Shown: positions 53,098-64,000 of the stretch, one piece after another
Numbering within the stretch: position 1 is the stretch's first letter
How the letters are laid out: every line of letters starts with the position of its first letter
Assembly: GCA_007026445.1 (NCBI GenBank)
Contig: VDMD01000001.1
Coordinates: forward strand, 3,720,001 to 3,784,000
DNA: 64,000 bases
Origin: Schizophyllum amplum
Taxonomy: Eukaryota; Basidiomycota; Agaricomycetes; Agaricales; Schizophyllaceae
Direction of reading: 5' to 3'
Program-made: the position numbers and the translations under genes
The notes under the pieces: model-generated
Told to the model about the DNA's origin: nothing
Databases searched by the model: none
Seen by the model: only the letters and a program-made list of their open reading frames with translations

Positions 53098-55513
53098 CTA
53101 CAAAAGTGATGATATCTCCAATGGGTCAATTTCCACGCCCTGGCACCTGACAATCTCCAGTCTCTGCCTTCCCTCCGGCCCGTACGCGCTGGTCCACTCT
53201 TCGCAAGAAGCAGGGAATTCAGCGAAGGGAGTCCATATCTTCAGTTGCGCGAGCACAGCGCCACCATCTGCGGTAGCGGTGACGCGCGACGCGAGCAGGC
53301 CTCTGACGAGAGCAATATCCTCGTTCTCCCAATGAATGTCCCTGCTCCCGTTGACAAAGCTCATATCCGCGAGATGAGGTGCCAACGCGTCGGGTTTGAT
53401 GAATTCGGCGGCAAGTCCACGGTGAACGGGGTGTAGGAACTCTGCACGAAGTGACCGCAAAGTCTCTTGGCGCATATATAGTCGTTTTAAGCATCGCGGA
53501 ATCGATATGATGCGCTGGAGAAGGCCGGCGTGATAGTCGCACATGTTGCACAGTGTGAGACTGGTGACGGGCAGGAGCAGCGAGACTAGCAGAGGTACCT
53601 CGTCATCGTGCAACCTGGCGTTCACGCTATGCGGCATATTCAGCAGGAAGTTGTCGAGAGATGGCGCATCAATATGTGGGCAAATAGCGATCATGGCGCG
53701 TCCGATCTCTAGCGTACGAAGTGCGGGTAGGTGAATAGGCTCCCGGTCAACAGGTACATCCATTGATATGTCGACCGTCCAGAAGTTAGGAGATCTGGGA
53801 CGACAAATCCGCCGTCCGCCGATTCGGCGGATGATGGCGGACACACGTGGCGCAGACCCTTCGCAGAGACACCACGGACTCTCCGCGGAGACCCTCCGCA
53901 GACTCTCCACGAAGACTCCCGAAAGACGCCAAAACCTTCCTACAGTACAAAGTGCACTGATATGTATTATCGGGAGGCCTATCAACGTATATAAGTACTC
54001 GCCACTAGTCGTAGCGCTCACATTGTCAACAGCGGAGAGTACAAGGGTGGACGGGGTCTCCGCGGAGAGTCTTTGTGAAGAGTCTGCGCGGACCCTTCGC
54101 GGAGGCTCTTCACAAAGACCTCCCATGGCAGAGACCATCTACTGAGCCCCTCTGTAGTTTCGAGCTCAAACTATCAGGCCTTCAGGTGTTATACTATATC
54201 GCTGCACCGTTACACGTGTCTGTAAGAACAAGAGATTCACCCAAAAAGGCAACCTTAAAGCAAAAGCGCCGATCACCCCAGGATCACCCCTACATACCCT
54301 GACAACGAGACCGTGGCGACCCTCGAGCTTCCTGGAAGCCGGCCATAGCATTTTGGGAGTCTTCGGCCTTGCAGGACGTCGCACACGGCGTCCAGGCCCT
54401 TGAAAAGGACTTGCGCGCCGTCATCGTCTCACCACGTGTGTCCGCCATCATCCGCCATCATCCGCCATCATCCGCCGGATCGGCGGACGGCGGATTTGTC
54501 GTCCCAGAACCGCGATGCTCTCCGACCGTCAGGCTGAGCGCCTCGAGACGCGTGCAAGAACGAAGGAGCTCATAGTCATTCCCCCAGAAGTTGTCATAGC
54601 CGCGTACTCTGAGTGCGCGCAGATTCGCCCAGCGTACATCGGTGACCTCGGTCACCTTGGTATCGATGAGCTCGAGTACGTAGAGATTGGGCGCATTGAC
54701 GCGCAAGGTGCCTGTCATATAGCCGTGGATAGTGAGCTTCTGTAGCATGGGAAGGGGGTTGGAGGGGAAGGGGAAGCCTTCGTCCGTGCAATATACTTCC
54801 AAAGCGTGCAGGCGATCAGTGTGCTTCCAGACTTCAGTCCATATCGGCTCGGTGCTGTTCTCCCAGCCGCTCTCCCACGCGGGGAGATTGCGAGAGGTTT
54901 GTATCGTCAAGGGATGGTTTCCAGAGCGCTGCATGTAGACCGAAAAAAGTTCGATCAGGTCTGCTTCGACCTGACTGTCTCCTTCTTCATCCACTTCTCC
55001 TCCCGGCGTGATGATGCAGGATGTCGTCGGACGACATGGTATCATGACACGTGCCCAGGGCCAGCGCATCGCGATGGCCACCTCACGCCAATCATGGCAA
55101 ACTTGAGTGAACGTCCAGGGGTGGAACCCAATCATGTTCTTGAACCAGAGGTCAGGCAGCGTGTATGGGGCGATCTGAGTCAGGATTTCCACTGGTATCT
55201 TGCGTATAGGAGCGAGCAAGGCCTTGAGGTTCGTCTCCGCCTCCTCGTTGGCGCGCCGGTGCTGACGGAGGGAGCGCACCGCGAACTCGAGGAGAAGTAT
55301 CTCCTGATCGCATTCGCTGATGCTGTCCTGCACCTGCGAGAGACGGCCTCGCAGCTTGTCCGTTTCGGCAGGAGTGGACGGTACGTATGATGAGCGAGCG
55401 CGGGATTTCAGGTCGGAGAAGTCATCAAGGTCGCTTTTGAAGCTATGGAGGCATTTCAAGCACAAGAACGCAGGATTAAGCAACTCCATGTCCATCTGAG
55501 TTGCCTTCAGCAT
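53098..55513 (-). pseudogene. F-box-like gene (copy 3) split by a TIR element
   Basis: The N-terminal part from 55513 starts MLKATQMDMELLNPAFLCLK and has a coiled coil and the F-box-like IRKIPVEILTQIAPYTLPD with QVCHDWREVAIAMRWPW. Leucine-rich repeats follow (LRALRVRGYDNF, YELLRSCTRLEALSL). At GEHRGS the frame runs into the element at 53797-54505 and stops after about 14 foreign residues. The C-terminal half resumes on the other side as SPNFWTVDISMDVP and continues to DPLEISSLL with stop at 53098. Both halves align in order with the intact paralogue at 26132-27733, and they are in the same reading frame across the insertion. As present it should produce only a truncated F-box protein, unless the element is spliced out. 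Confidence 0.85.
53797..54505. mobile_element. 0.7-kb TIR element with GGGACGACAAATCC ends
   Basis: Terminal inverted repeats of about 54 bp start GGGACGACAAATCCGCCG and end at GGACACACGTGG. The right end carries two extra copies of a 10-bp GGCGGATGAT unit. AGA directly flanks both ends (53791-53793 is separated by TCT, 54506-54508 adjacent), so a 3-bp duplication is possible but ambiguous because TCT/AGA also extends the inverted repeat. Internally there are further palindromic CTCCGCGGAG blocks near 53890 and 54055. No transposase. Confidence 0.82.
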
Positions 55514-56000
55514 TCAATGTGACTGAACCGAAGAGCACGTACAGTCGCAGATGATGGCAGGATGGTGGCAGACTCTCAAGCCAACACGTGCCCGACCGGC
55601 GACTCGCATCGCGAGTGTCTCGACCATTTATGGAGATCTTTGTTCTCCAGGCTCCTCGCTGCTGCTGCCACAAAGTAGGAAGTCCTCGTCCTACTACTAG
55701 CCCTCAATGTCGGCGACTCATTTGGATTAACAAGAATATCCTAGCGATGTGAATGCAAGATAAGGAAATATGCGTATATGTGCAACAGGTAAAGAAAGCG
55801 TGGGTACAAGGGTATGTCGGAAGCAGGCGGAATGTGCAGCCGACCTAAGTACAGGTGGTGCTACAAAGTAGGTACATGTACTAAATCAACATAAATCAGG
55901 ATACTCATATAGTTCGGGAACGTCTGAGAAGCGTCAGCAGAGACGGAGACGATGTAGAAGGGGGGACGTCGTAGAAAACAAAGTAGAGTGGTGCGGGTGT
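55514..56000. other. intergenic, nothing recognised
   Basis: About 490 bases between the start of the split F-box gene and the DHHC gene stop. Confidence 0.4.
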
Positions 56001-57456
56001 CACCGGTCCTTCTCTGCTTTCACCAGTTCCTCGGCCAGGCGCGCCAGCATATCGTCCGCTTTAGGATTTCGGGGGAAGTACTTGCCACTTCCAGTGCTAA
56101 TCGCTCGTCAGTCATAGATACACGACAATCATGCGCGGCACTCACGTCACACCCCCGCACAGCAATCGCTTTGTCCATCCGAAGCGACCTTTCCAGCCGA
56201 AGACTTGCGCCCAGTTTTTTCGCCAGCCCACGTCGTACAGGCGGATCACGTTGTGGGCGTCGCGGACGAGGTTGCGCTGGGAGTATGAAAGCTCAGCTTC
56301 CACGGGCGGGTTCGAGAGACGGTCGCCAGCGTGTGAAGGAAGAACCGGTAGATGTCGAAGGAGCAGAAAGGGGGATAGGTTCTCGATGGTCGTCTGGTTC
56401 GTACTAGGGTACGTGTGAGTCTGATGGAATGGGTATATCAATAAGTTGCAGGCTTACGATATGAGATACAGGTGGTAGCACAAGAACGAGCCGATGACTA
56501 TTGTGATCACTATGCCGTAGAAGGCAAGTGAAATTTCATGGATGGGCGTGATGTCGTCCTGCTCGAGGTGTCAGGGAAGCGGCGTGCCGGGAGAAGGATG
56601 CGTGCGTACGACAGAATATGGGTTACGGAACGCGAACAAGAGCGCGTTAACGCAAATGACGGCGATGTACGTGGCGAGGATGGTGACGGAGATCAGGAAG
56701 TGCACGAAGGCAGGGTATGTTCGATGGCCCTTGAGGGAGATCAGAAACGCACAGCAGAGGCATGGGACACACGCACGACACATCTGGACGCTAGCCAGGG
56801 ACAGTGGTGATCTACAGCGGTATAACTATCAGAAAGAGCCATAGAGCGACCGATACACCGACGCACCCATCTTCAGAACGCAGCGATTGCACTCCGAGCA
56901 GTGGTGCGTCCGCTCAGGCTTAGGGGACTGCGAGCGCGCGTCAGCTGCGTGCAAACGGTGAATGCATGTCATATACCCAGCACTTATTACACCACCTCCC
57001 GGGTGCGTTGTAGTCCACAGATATCAGCGATTCGGTGAGCTCGATTTCGTCCGTGTCATCCTCGTCCGCGCGTCCGCGCTGCGGCGAAGTCGTATTCGCG
57101 TCCTGCAGCGACACGGGGCCTGGATCTCGCGATACGCAGATTATGAGGGAAGAAAAGGCCATGAAGGTGAGGGTGTACGTCGCCAGCAAGTGTACGCCGA
57201 ACGCGAGCGGCTGACCGCGCGTTTGCAGATGGTAGCGCACCAGAATGTGGAGCAAGGATGGGTGCGGGGCGAGCATCAACGCGACCGTCATGGATATAGG
57301 GACATAGTGATACCACCGGCGCACCGGGGGGTCCATATCGTTGTATATGATGGACTCCGCCGGGGGAGACACCGGTGAGAGGAGCGCTCTAGTAGGAGAT
57401 CGTAACGTCAGCGTAAGTTGGAGAATAAAAGAGGCTGCGCACCGTCTGGGAGACAT
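56001..57456 (-). CDS. DHHC-type palmitoyltransferase
   Basis: Protein S-acyltransferase of the endomembrane system. N-terminal TM segments lie at RWYHYVPISMTVALMLA and GVHLLATYTLTFMAFSSLII, followed by RDPGPVS. The Cys-rich domain is assembled from several exons: RWCNKC, SPKPERTHHCSECNRCVLKM, then DHHCPWLASRC, with the catalytic DHHC intact. Two more TM helices follow (HFLISVTILATYIAVICVNA and ISLAFYGIVITIVIGSFLCY), then TNQTTIE (TTxE motif), NLVRDAHNVIRLYDVGWRKN and WAQVFG, and the end LAEELVKAEKDR at 56001. All family motifs (DPG, DHHC, TTxE) are present. The start is uncertain: MSPRRCA at 57456 is used, but an internal Met (MDPPVRRW) or an upstream exon (to 57605) are alternatives. Confidence 0.85.
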
Positions 57457-57838
57457 ATTGGGTGGGCAAGGTCAAAGCTCAAGCCAGTGACCCATAGAGC
57501 TCCCGCTATTATGACGGCGGTGTGGGAGTGACGGTGAGGGGAGAAGTCAAGAACAATAAGCGCCGAAGTCCGGTCCGGGATCAAACATTCATCCGATTCG
57601 ATCAATGCTTACGTACGAGCGCGTGCCCGGGGAAACTAGCTTTTGTTGCAGGCTGCAGCTGTGATCAAGCTCGCTGCACCTGAGCAGATGAACAAAGCCC
57701 TCAATTCGCGTCACCTCCACAGCCTGATAGTAAGAATTGTTCTGAAGACAATGATATTGCATCGGTTACCGCCCCCGTACAACAAGAATTCGTACGCAAC
57801 GCAACACGGTCAATAAGGACGATACATGGATAGTATCA
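57457..57838. other. intergenic, possible 5' exon of DHHC gene
   Basis: A minus-strand frame 57408-57605 (MIESDECLIPDRTSAL) overlaps the DHHC 5' end and might be an upstream exon; otherwise nothing recognised. Confidence 0.3.
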
Positions 57839-60800
57839 CTAGCCCGTTGTCCGAGTAGCCAACCTCTCCATGATCTTGTCGTGCAAAGCCCGCGCGATCT
57901 GCCGAACATCGTCCACGCTGCACACCACACCCTTGTCGACCACGACTAGCGTCCCCGCCTTGCGCGCGTCCGCAAAGTTAGCCAGCGCCTGCACGATGAT
58001 CTCCTGCACTTCCGGTATCCGCACGAGCCCCACTTCGGCGGCAGAAGATGGCGTGGGTGAGGTTTCGGACTGCAACAGCGACACGGCGCCATCAAGGATG
58101 GCCACCCGCCGACCGCTCATTAATCGGAAATCCAGCGCGTGTCTGCGTCGTTGAATCAGCATCAACCCGCAGACGAGCGCGATGCACGTACCGAAGATCG
58201 CCGTACAGCAATCTGTACCATCCGGCCGCCTTGGCAAACGTGTCCACACTGGCCGCAACACCGCCCTTCTGCTCGCTCTGCCAGACGATGTCTTCGAGCT
58301 CTTGAACAATGGGCAGCGTGTCGCGCAGCAGGGTGACCAGCCGGACGAGCGACGGAGCGAGTTTGCCATGACCGCGCTGCAGAATGTTGCGCATGAATGG
58401 TTCGGCGTCGGCGTGCGGGTTAAACCGGTCGTCGTCCATGACCGAGTCCGTCTTCTCTCGCGAAAATCGTAGGTAGAACGTGCCACCCGCCAACGTGAGC
58501 TGATCTTGGTAGTATATCGAGACCGTGTAATCCTGGTAATTGTCAGATAATGCCGCTTATACGAAAGCAAGGGGTACTTACCGACGCGTACGCAAATTCG
58601 ACAGTCTGAAGATCGAACGACAGCAACCGCACATCAGGCCAGTTCTTCTCCTTCGACATGCCCGCAACTTCAAATAATCGTCAGCAAACCCCGGATCCAG
58701 CAAGCCCCAAACACCCCATCCCTCACCTTCCCTCGCAATCACCACCATCTTCGACACCCTCGCCCACTCCTCCAAGAACTCGTCCACGCATTTGTCCACG
58801 TCCTCGGAGAGGAAAGACACCACCGCATGCGTCGTATCATATATAATGCGCTTCGACGGCCGGATCACCGCGCTCGTCCCCGCCTTCTTGCCCAGCGGCT
58901 GCTGCACGTACTTCAGCTTCACGCACGTCACCACGCGCAGCGCGCGGTCCGACCACCAGTTGAGCGGGATGACGCGGATGTTGGGCATCGCCGCCTCCGC
59001 GGCGGGGGCACCGGACAGGATGTGCCGGGACTCGACGCAGAGCGCAGGTATAGAGCGGGAAAGAACAGACTGCGCGGCGGCGACCTCTGGCGGAACCACA
59101 TCGCTGGTGGCAGTGACATACGTGAACTGGATGCCCCGATCCTTGAGCTGTTCTTCGACGGATATGTATGTGACGCGGGCACTAGCATCTAATCAGTGAA
59201 TGTCTCAACTAGCAAGCGTGAAAAAGGTTCACCAGCAGTAATTGTAGAGAGCCCGCAAGCAACGTATGCTGATGTTGAACCTGGAAAGAGGATGAGCATG
59301 TGAACACTGGAGGTTCTGCACGACTTGACCTACCCGCCAACACCCCCTGCGAGCAGGTTCTCCCCATCGCATATCCGGCTGATGTCTAGCCAGGCGATAT
59401 CGGCGAGTTTGAGGCCGTAGAACATCGATTGGTCGTTTTGCGCTGTCCTGATCAGCGCGAAGTCAAAGTCCTTGTCCCGAATGACCAGCACGAGATACTG
59501 ATGGACCCTGTTCGCCAGCGGTATGTAGATCGCCCCGCGCACAATGGTGCCTAGCTTCGCAAGCTCTGGACAGTAACCGTAAGACATTGGTCGAACCATG
59601 ATAAATCGCCCACCACTCACCTCCCTGCTCGAAATTCCGCCCTCGGTAGACCTGCAGCCCTAGATACTTTGCTTTCTGTTCCGTGATATCCAGAATGGTC
59701 TGCATAGGAAGACTCAGCTACCGATCCCTCTCACAAAAGATGCAAAGCAGACCCACCACCAGTCGCAGACGCATCAGCGCACTGAACAGCATCAGCGGGT
59801 CGTTGTTCACCCTGTCTGACACCACCGCAAACCGCAGCCCCCGATTCGGCGCGGCGAGGTCACCTGTGTCGCGCAAGTTGATCTGCCCCGTCCGCGGGTC
59901 GATCGAGATGACGGCGACCTCCTCGGCGCACAGGCAGACACGCAGCGCCATGGCGTCCGCACCCTCTTCGTCGCTCTCGTCGACCAGCGTGACGACGTCG
60001 GGCGGGGAGAAAATCTCACTGGCTGGACCTGTCTGCATCTGCATCTGCAGTGCGGAGAGGATGGCGCGCGTATGCCGAGATATGCATCTTCGTAACAGCC
60101 GTTCGAGGTCGATGTCTTGTGAGTCCTGATGGTAGTGTAAGCAAATCACATTGTAGAGACTCGATAGAACGCACGACGACGAGCTCCTCGGGTGGTATTC
60201 GAGCGTGTTCCTCTGGTATCTGCACACCTAGCGCGTTCGGCTCTGGTTGCCAGCGCGCCTCGAGGGCAAGCGTCTCCACCTCATCCGACGGCCGAAGATC
60301 ACCAAGCTTGGACTTTTGTTGTATCTCCGCCAGCATGCGTGCCCTCGGCAATCTTGCTGGCCCTCCTTTCGGTGCTTGTCGTTCAACGATGGCTATGACG
60401 AGCGTCCCTCCAAACGTGGGCACTATGTTTCGCGGATGTCGTGGTCGCCTTGAGAGAGTCAGCAGACGTTCAGGGACCAAGCGGGGAACATACAGCCAAT
60501 AACGCACAAACAATGTCTTCCTGTCCTCACCCATCCTACAAGACATAGACTGCTGCCACCCCAGGTACTGTAGTCGTTGTGCCTGCGGTCCGATGAGCGG
60601 TCCGCGTTCATGCAAAAGAACAGCTCGCACACCTGGAAGAGCAATATCTCGAGTTGGTATGAGAGTGACATGATCTCTAAGCGACGCTGTCACTAAGGCT
60701 ATCAATTGTATTAACATAATGGGCTTACGCATGAAATTATACAAGCGCACAAGCGGCGCGTCCGCCGTGCCCTCCTCCAAGACGTTAGTATTCGGGGGAA

Positions 60801-61933
60801 CACCCTGCGCGACCTGTTCCTCGGGGACCTGATGGTACAAGCCCAGCAGGCGGTCTCCTTCCATAGTCAAGTGTGCTTTTGTGATCCCAGTGGGTATTCG
60901 AGGCACCTCTGGCAGCGTGTGAGCTTGGCACGCAAAAGTGACCGCGTCTACGCACCCTGCACCTCAGTCGCGTCGCCACCGATGCCGATGAGGAATTCGA
61001 AATGAGTAGTGAACCACCCGCTGTCTTTCTGAGCACCCAGAAGACAGATGCCGACTTTGAAGAGACCGGGGACGGTAAAGTACACGCGACCGCCCGCTGC
61101 AAACGCGTCAGCTACAGAAGACGTCGCAGTTCTACTCCCACCTATTCGATACTGCAGCATCTCCACCGGGATGTGTTCGGTCGTCCGTAACCGATACCGC
61201 ATCACTTGCTCAAGGTTTCGAAACGTCTCGACCACCTCCGCGTTAGCGAGCGGTTTGACGGGTATGACGGATTTCTGCGCATGTGAGCGAAGTCGTATAG
61301 CAAAAGGGAGCTGGGACCGACCCTAATGATGGTGGGCAATCGTTGGTACGTCCCCGTGGTGAGGACATCGAGGGAGGTGAGCAGATCGTGGTTGCCGACC
61401 CGTTCGGGATTGAGCTCGTCGTGGATCTGGTGCAGGCGATTGATGGCAGACTCGATCTCGTACTTTTGGCTCATCAAGAAGGAGACCAGATTCTGGAGGG
61501 GGGACGCGTTAGGGACATGTTCTCGCTCGGGGGAGACCACGCACCAGACACTTCTGCACTGTGTCCGCCTCGCGGGCCCACTTCGCAATTGCGTAAAGCT
61601 TGACGACCTGCTTCTTCGTAGCGACGACAAAGTCGGCGAGCGTGCGTTTGCGCGCGATGTCGGACATGCCGGGCAGCCTGGCGCAGGGCGTTAGGCTGAG
61701 GGCTGGAACAAGGGCCGAGCGACGAACGTCTCTGCCACCTCCTGGAGCTCGGCGTATATCTGCTGGGCGACCCTAGACACAATCATGCCAAAAGGCACCT
61801 GGCCGTCGTTGACGTCGGGCAGCGTGCGCTCGAGCTCGTCGACCGTCGGCTCATGATATCCGTTCACGGGCGCCTGAGGCTTCAAAACTTGCTGTGAAGA
61901 GCCGGCAATCGCCATGTCGCCGTTGAAGTTCAT
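57839..61933 (-). CDS. MED14: Mediator complex subunit 14
   Basis: Long multi-exon gene. Start 61933 (MNFNGDMAIAGSSQQVLKPQ). The N-terminal Med14 region is clear: FGMIVSRVAQQIYAELQEVA, LPGMSDIARKRTLADFVVAT and KKQVVKLYAIAKWAREADTV, then LVSFLMSQKYEIESAINRLH and LTSLDVLTTGTYQRLP. It continues through EVVETFRNLEQVMRYRL, AGGRVYFTVPGLFKVGICLL and FEFLIGIGGDATEVQ. Distal exons carry FLSEDVDKCVDEFLEEWARV, TFYLRFSREKTDSVMDDDRF and LRDTLPIVQELEDIVWQSEQ, and the end VVCSVDDVRQIARALHDKIM at 57839. MED14 is the backbone linking head, middle and tail of Mediator, the RNA polymerase II coactivator. Introns are 45-60 nt throughout. Apparently intact; about 1,100 residues. Internal exon joins were only partly checked. 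Confidence 0.88.
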
Positions 61934-62208
61934 GAACTGCTGTTCCTTGACATTGAAAGTGCACGGAGGAGTGAGAGAAACAGAAAACGCAGTCAGCTAT
62001 GGTGATGGTTTGCAACAAGGGATGCTGTATTTGCGCGTGATTGCTCGAACTCGCTCACGTGCCATCAAATTTGCCTAATTCGGCCACGCGTTTTGTTCTA
62101 AGCAAACTTGTTCTTTGTCCTGAACCGTCATTGCTGTTTAAGTCAACACCCATCTCTTTATTATATCCTCCTCCAAGGCACTTAGCGCACCGAAGGGCTT
62201 AGAAATCG
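61934..62208. promoter_or_regulatory. divergent promoter of MED14 and RING gene
   Basis: 275 bases between the two divergent start codons. It contains TTTATTATATCC at about 62157-62168, a TATA-like element some 45 bases upstream of the RING gene start. Confidence 0.5.
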
Positions 62209-63213
62209 ATGCCCGCCGCCAGGAACACCCACAGGGCTCCGAGACATGCGCCACTCGGCAGCTCCAGCGGACGGTCGGACGACGAGATCATCTCGTTGAG
62301 CTCCGACGATGGCTTCTTGCTGGGCAGACAGAAGCCAAAGAAGAGCGGAAAGAAGAAGACCAAGCCACCACCGGACGCCGAGATTGTGGAGATTAGCGAC
62401 GACGACGACGATGCTCCGGTGCAGCCGATATCGCGGACGCAACAGATGCAACGTCAGATAGACCAACTCAGACAGGTGTGTAACTCGGGATGCTTGTCGA
62501 TGCTATGCCTTACATGTCTCTCAGGAGAACATTAGACTCAAGCATGATTCTGCACGGACCGCCAAGGAACTCGGACTTGTTCGCGCTCAACTTGTAACGG
62601 CAGAGAAGGGCAAAGCCAAGGCTGCCATAGTGCGTTTGTATGGCCTTTCCTCTTGACTTGTGACTTATGAAGGCGCAGGACAGTGACATGGACGAATATC
62701 TCTCTTGCGAAATCTGCACTTCTCGGTTATGGACGCCTTGTCTGTGCGTTACCCCTTGCCTTCAGTTCTTCTGTCCCTAACCTTGCGCTTAGCCTACCTG
62801 ACTGCGGCCATACGTTCTGCAAGAGTTGCCTTTTCGATTGGTTCAACCAAACCTACAACCAACACCTCGCCTCTAATCCGCAATATCAGCCACAACGCGC
62901 TCATGCGGAGTTGCCCGCCAACGTCAAGGCCATTCTTAGGACTATCGCCCCTGGGCAACTCGCACTTGTGCAGCAATTGCTGGACCTCTACGGCCTCCCT
63001 GCCCCAAAGTACACTTGCCCGTCTTGCCGCCGGGAAGCCAAGACGCGACCGACCGAGGTCTATGGGTTCAAGAAACTCATACACGTCATTGCGGAGTCTA
63101 ATGGAGAGAAGGAACCAGCCAAGGCGGCGCCCTCGCTTCATGGGACGCGTAGCAGACGGGGTATGCCCGCTGCGCAGCCGGAGGATGCTTGGGCGAAGTT
63201 CTTCCCTGCCTGA
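62209..63213 (+). CDS. RING-finger protein with insert in the RING loop
   Basis: Start MPAARNTHRAPRHAPLGSSS; an acidic/basic disordered part with SDDEIISLSSDD and VEISDDDDDAP, the type of motif that can bind SUMO (IISL / VEIS next to acidic residues). A coiled coil follows (QQMQRQIDQLRQ, ENIRLKHDSARTAKELGL). After a short intron the RING starts LSCEICTSRLWTPCL, an intron splits it, and LPDCGHTFCKSCLFDWF continues. About 55 residues of insert precede YTCPSCRREAKTRPTEVYGF. The C-terminus ends EDAWAKFFPA. Probably an E3 ubiquitin ligase, possibly SUMO-targeted; inference from the motif only. Different lineage from the three RING/coiled-coil paralogues. Confidence 0.8.
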
Positions 63214-63401
63214 TTTGCTGGTCTGATATGTACTATTCCATACACACAACAAGACACTGCGCTTTATCATCATCATCCTTCCAGTCAATTATTTGTATCT
63301 ACCCTATTCGTTCATACTCGTTCACATTCGGTCACCTTCAATCAAGTAGAGCATGCAGTCAGTTGTCATATCCATTGCTTGTAGCGCCTATCATATCCTT
63401 A

Positions 63402-64000
63402 TCATCGCTTCTTCGTCGTTCGTGGTTTGCTCGCCCTCGGCTTCACCGCCTTCTTCCCTCCGGTTGGCTCGTCGTCGCTCGTAGGCGCTTTCCTCTTTGA
63501 CGTCCGCCGCGACGATCCTGCCGCGTTGGAGTCGCTGTCCCCCTCAAATAAATCGCTCATCGTCGAACTCGCCGTCCTGTACGCCGTTTGCCCAGGACTG
63601 CTATGCCGCGCAGATGTCCCCACCGAAGAGCGCGACACCACCGACTCTGCCGCCGGCGACGCACGCACCTCCTCGCCATCCGCGCTCCCCCCGCTACCCT
63701 CCTCCGCCCGCAACGTGCGCCATGTCCGCGCGAATAGTCCCTGGCCAACGACGCCGTCCTGGAATTCGAGCAGCGTCCCACGCGTGTGCGCGTCGACGGG
63801 CACGTTGGCTGGTATGCCCTCACCCGTCCCCCGCGCCGCAAATACCTCTAGCGGCAGGGATCCTGCGTTGCGCAGGGTGGGCAGAGCTTGCTGCCGCTCG
63901 CGCGCTTGGCGATATACATCTTTCTCGAGGGAGAGCTCGCCGAGGTGCTCGATCCATTCCCAGGGCCGGTTGAGTACGGGGGTGTCGAAGACGAGTTGAC
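63402..64000 (-). CDS. 3' end of unidentified gene (5' off window)
   Basis: The minus-strand frame is open from the right edge: QLVFDTPVLNRPWEWIEHLG, ELSLEKDVYRQARERQQALP, LPLEVFAARGTGEGI, FQDGVVGQGLFARTWRTLRA, then a Ser/Ala-rich region with FEGDSDSNAAGSS and a basic tail ending RASKPRTTKKR with stop at 63402. The N-R-P-W-E-W-I-E-x-L-G block looks strongly conserved and could belong to a large nuclear protein such as a Mediator kinase-module subunit, but I cannot name it with confidence. It is convergent with the RING gene, 188 bases away. Confidence 0.6.
   Translation of the reverse strand, partial: QLVFDTPVLNRPWEWIEHLGELSLEKDVYRQARERQQALPTLRNAGSLPLEVFAARGTGEGIPANVPVDAHTRGTLLEFQDGVVGQGLFARTWRTLRAEEGSGGSADGEEVRASPAAESVVSRSSVGTSARHSSPGQTAYRTASSTMSDLFEGDSDSNAAGSSRRTSKRKAPTSDDEPTGGKKAVKPRASKPRTTKKR

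Overview
The window is nuclear DNA of a filamentous basidiomycete, most probably an agaricomycete (mushroom-forming) fungus. Genes are broken by many short introns of about 45-60 nt with GT(G/A)xGT donors and CTNAC-NAG ends. Coding density is high. The gene content is typical of that group: expanded F-box and RING families, a Git3-like GPCR, a GMC alcohol oxidase, a soluble-type UDP-glycosyltransferase, a multi-TM DUF6534-type protein and a single-pass protein with galactose-binding-like repeats. No bacterial, organellar or viral genes were seen.

Layout. 0-2.5 kb: two minus-strand RING/coiled-coil paralogues, the first cut by the window edge; a third copy lies at 30.9-32.1 kb. 3.3-4.8 kb: Git3-like GPCR. 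5.4-7.0 kb: F-box gene. 7.1-13.5 kb: a small metabolic block of a decayed glycosyltransferase tail, an intact GMC oxidoreductase and a glycosyltransferase whose coding region carries a 421-bp TIR element. 14.1-15.6 kb: Rvs161-type BAR protein and an intron-containing tRNA-Tyr. 16.8-18.3 kb: Hsp20-domain gene. 18.3-24 kb: gene-poor stretch of diverse tandem arrays with one 5'-truncated LINE-like tail. 24.1-29.5 kb: secreted SRPBCC-like protein, PHO88/SND3, F-box gene and GPI-type secreted protein. 32.5-40.2 kb: conserved acidic protein, MBIP-like protein, ZCCHC9-like zinc-knuckle protein and single-pass membrane protein. 40.9-41.9 kb: decayed kinase-like pseudogene. 42.3-50.7 kb: SCYL1/Cex1-type pseudokinase, DAD2, DUF6534-type membrane protein and CDC6. 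50.7-55.5 kb: repeats and an F-box gene split by a 0.7-kb TIR element. 56-64 kb: DHHC acyltransferase, MED14, a RING protein and the 3' end of an unidentified gene.

Housekeeping genes (MED14, CDC6, DAD2, RVS161, SCYL1, PHO88, ZCCHC9) alternate with accessory genes. At least four non-autonomous DNA elements of different families sit in or close beside the accessory genes: TA target duplication at 12.4 and 28.3 kb, a perfect 8-bp hAT-type duplication at 30.1 kb, and a GGGACG-ended element at 53.8 kb. Two of them interrupt reading frames. The housekeeping genes show no such insertions. All spliced models were built by eye from splice signals and reading frame; exon ends are approximate where stated.
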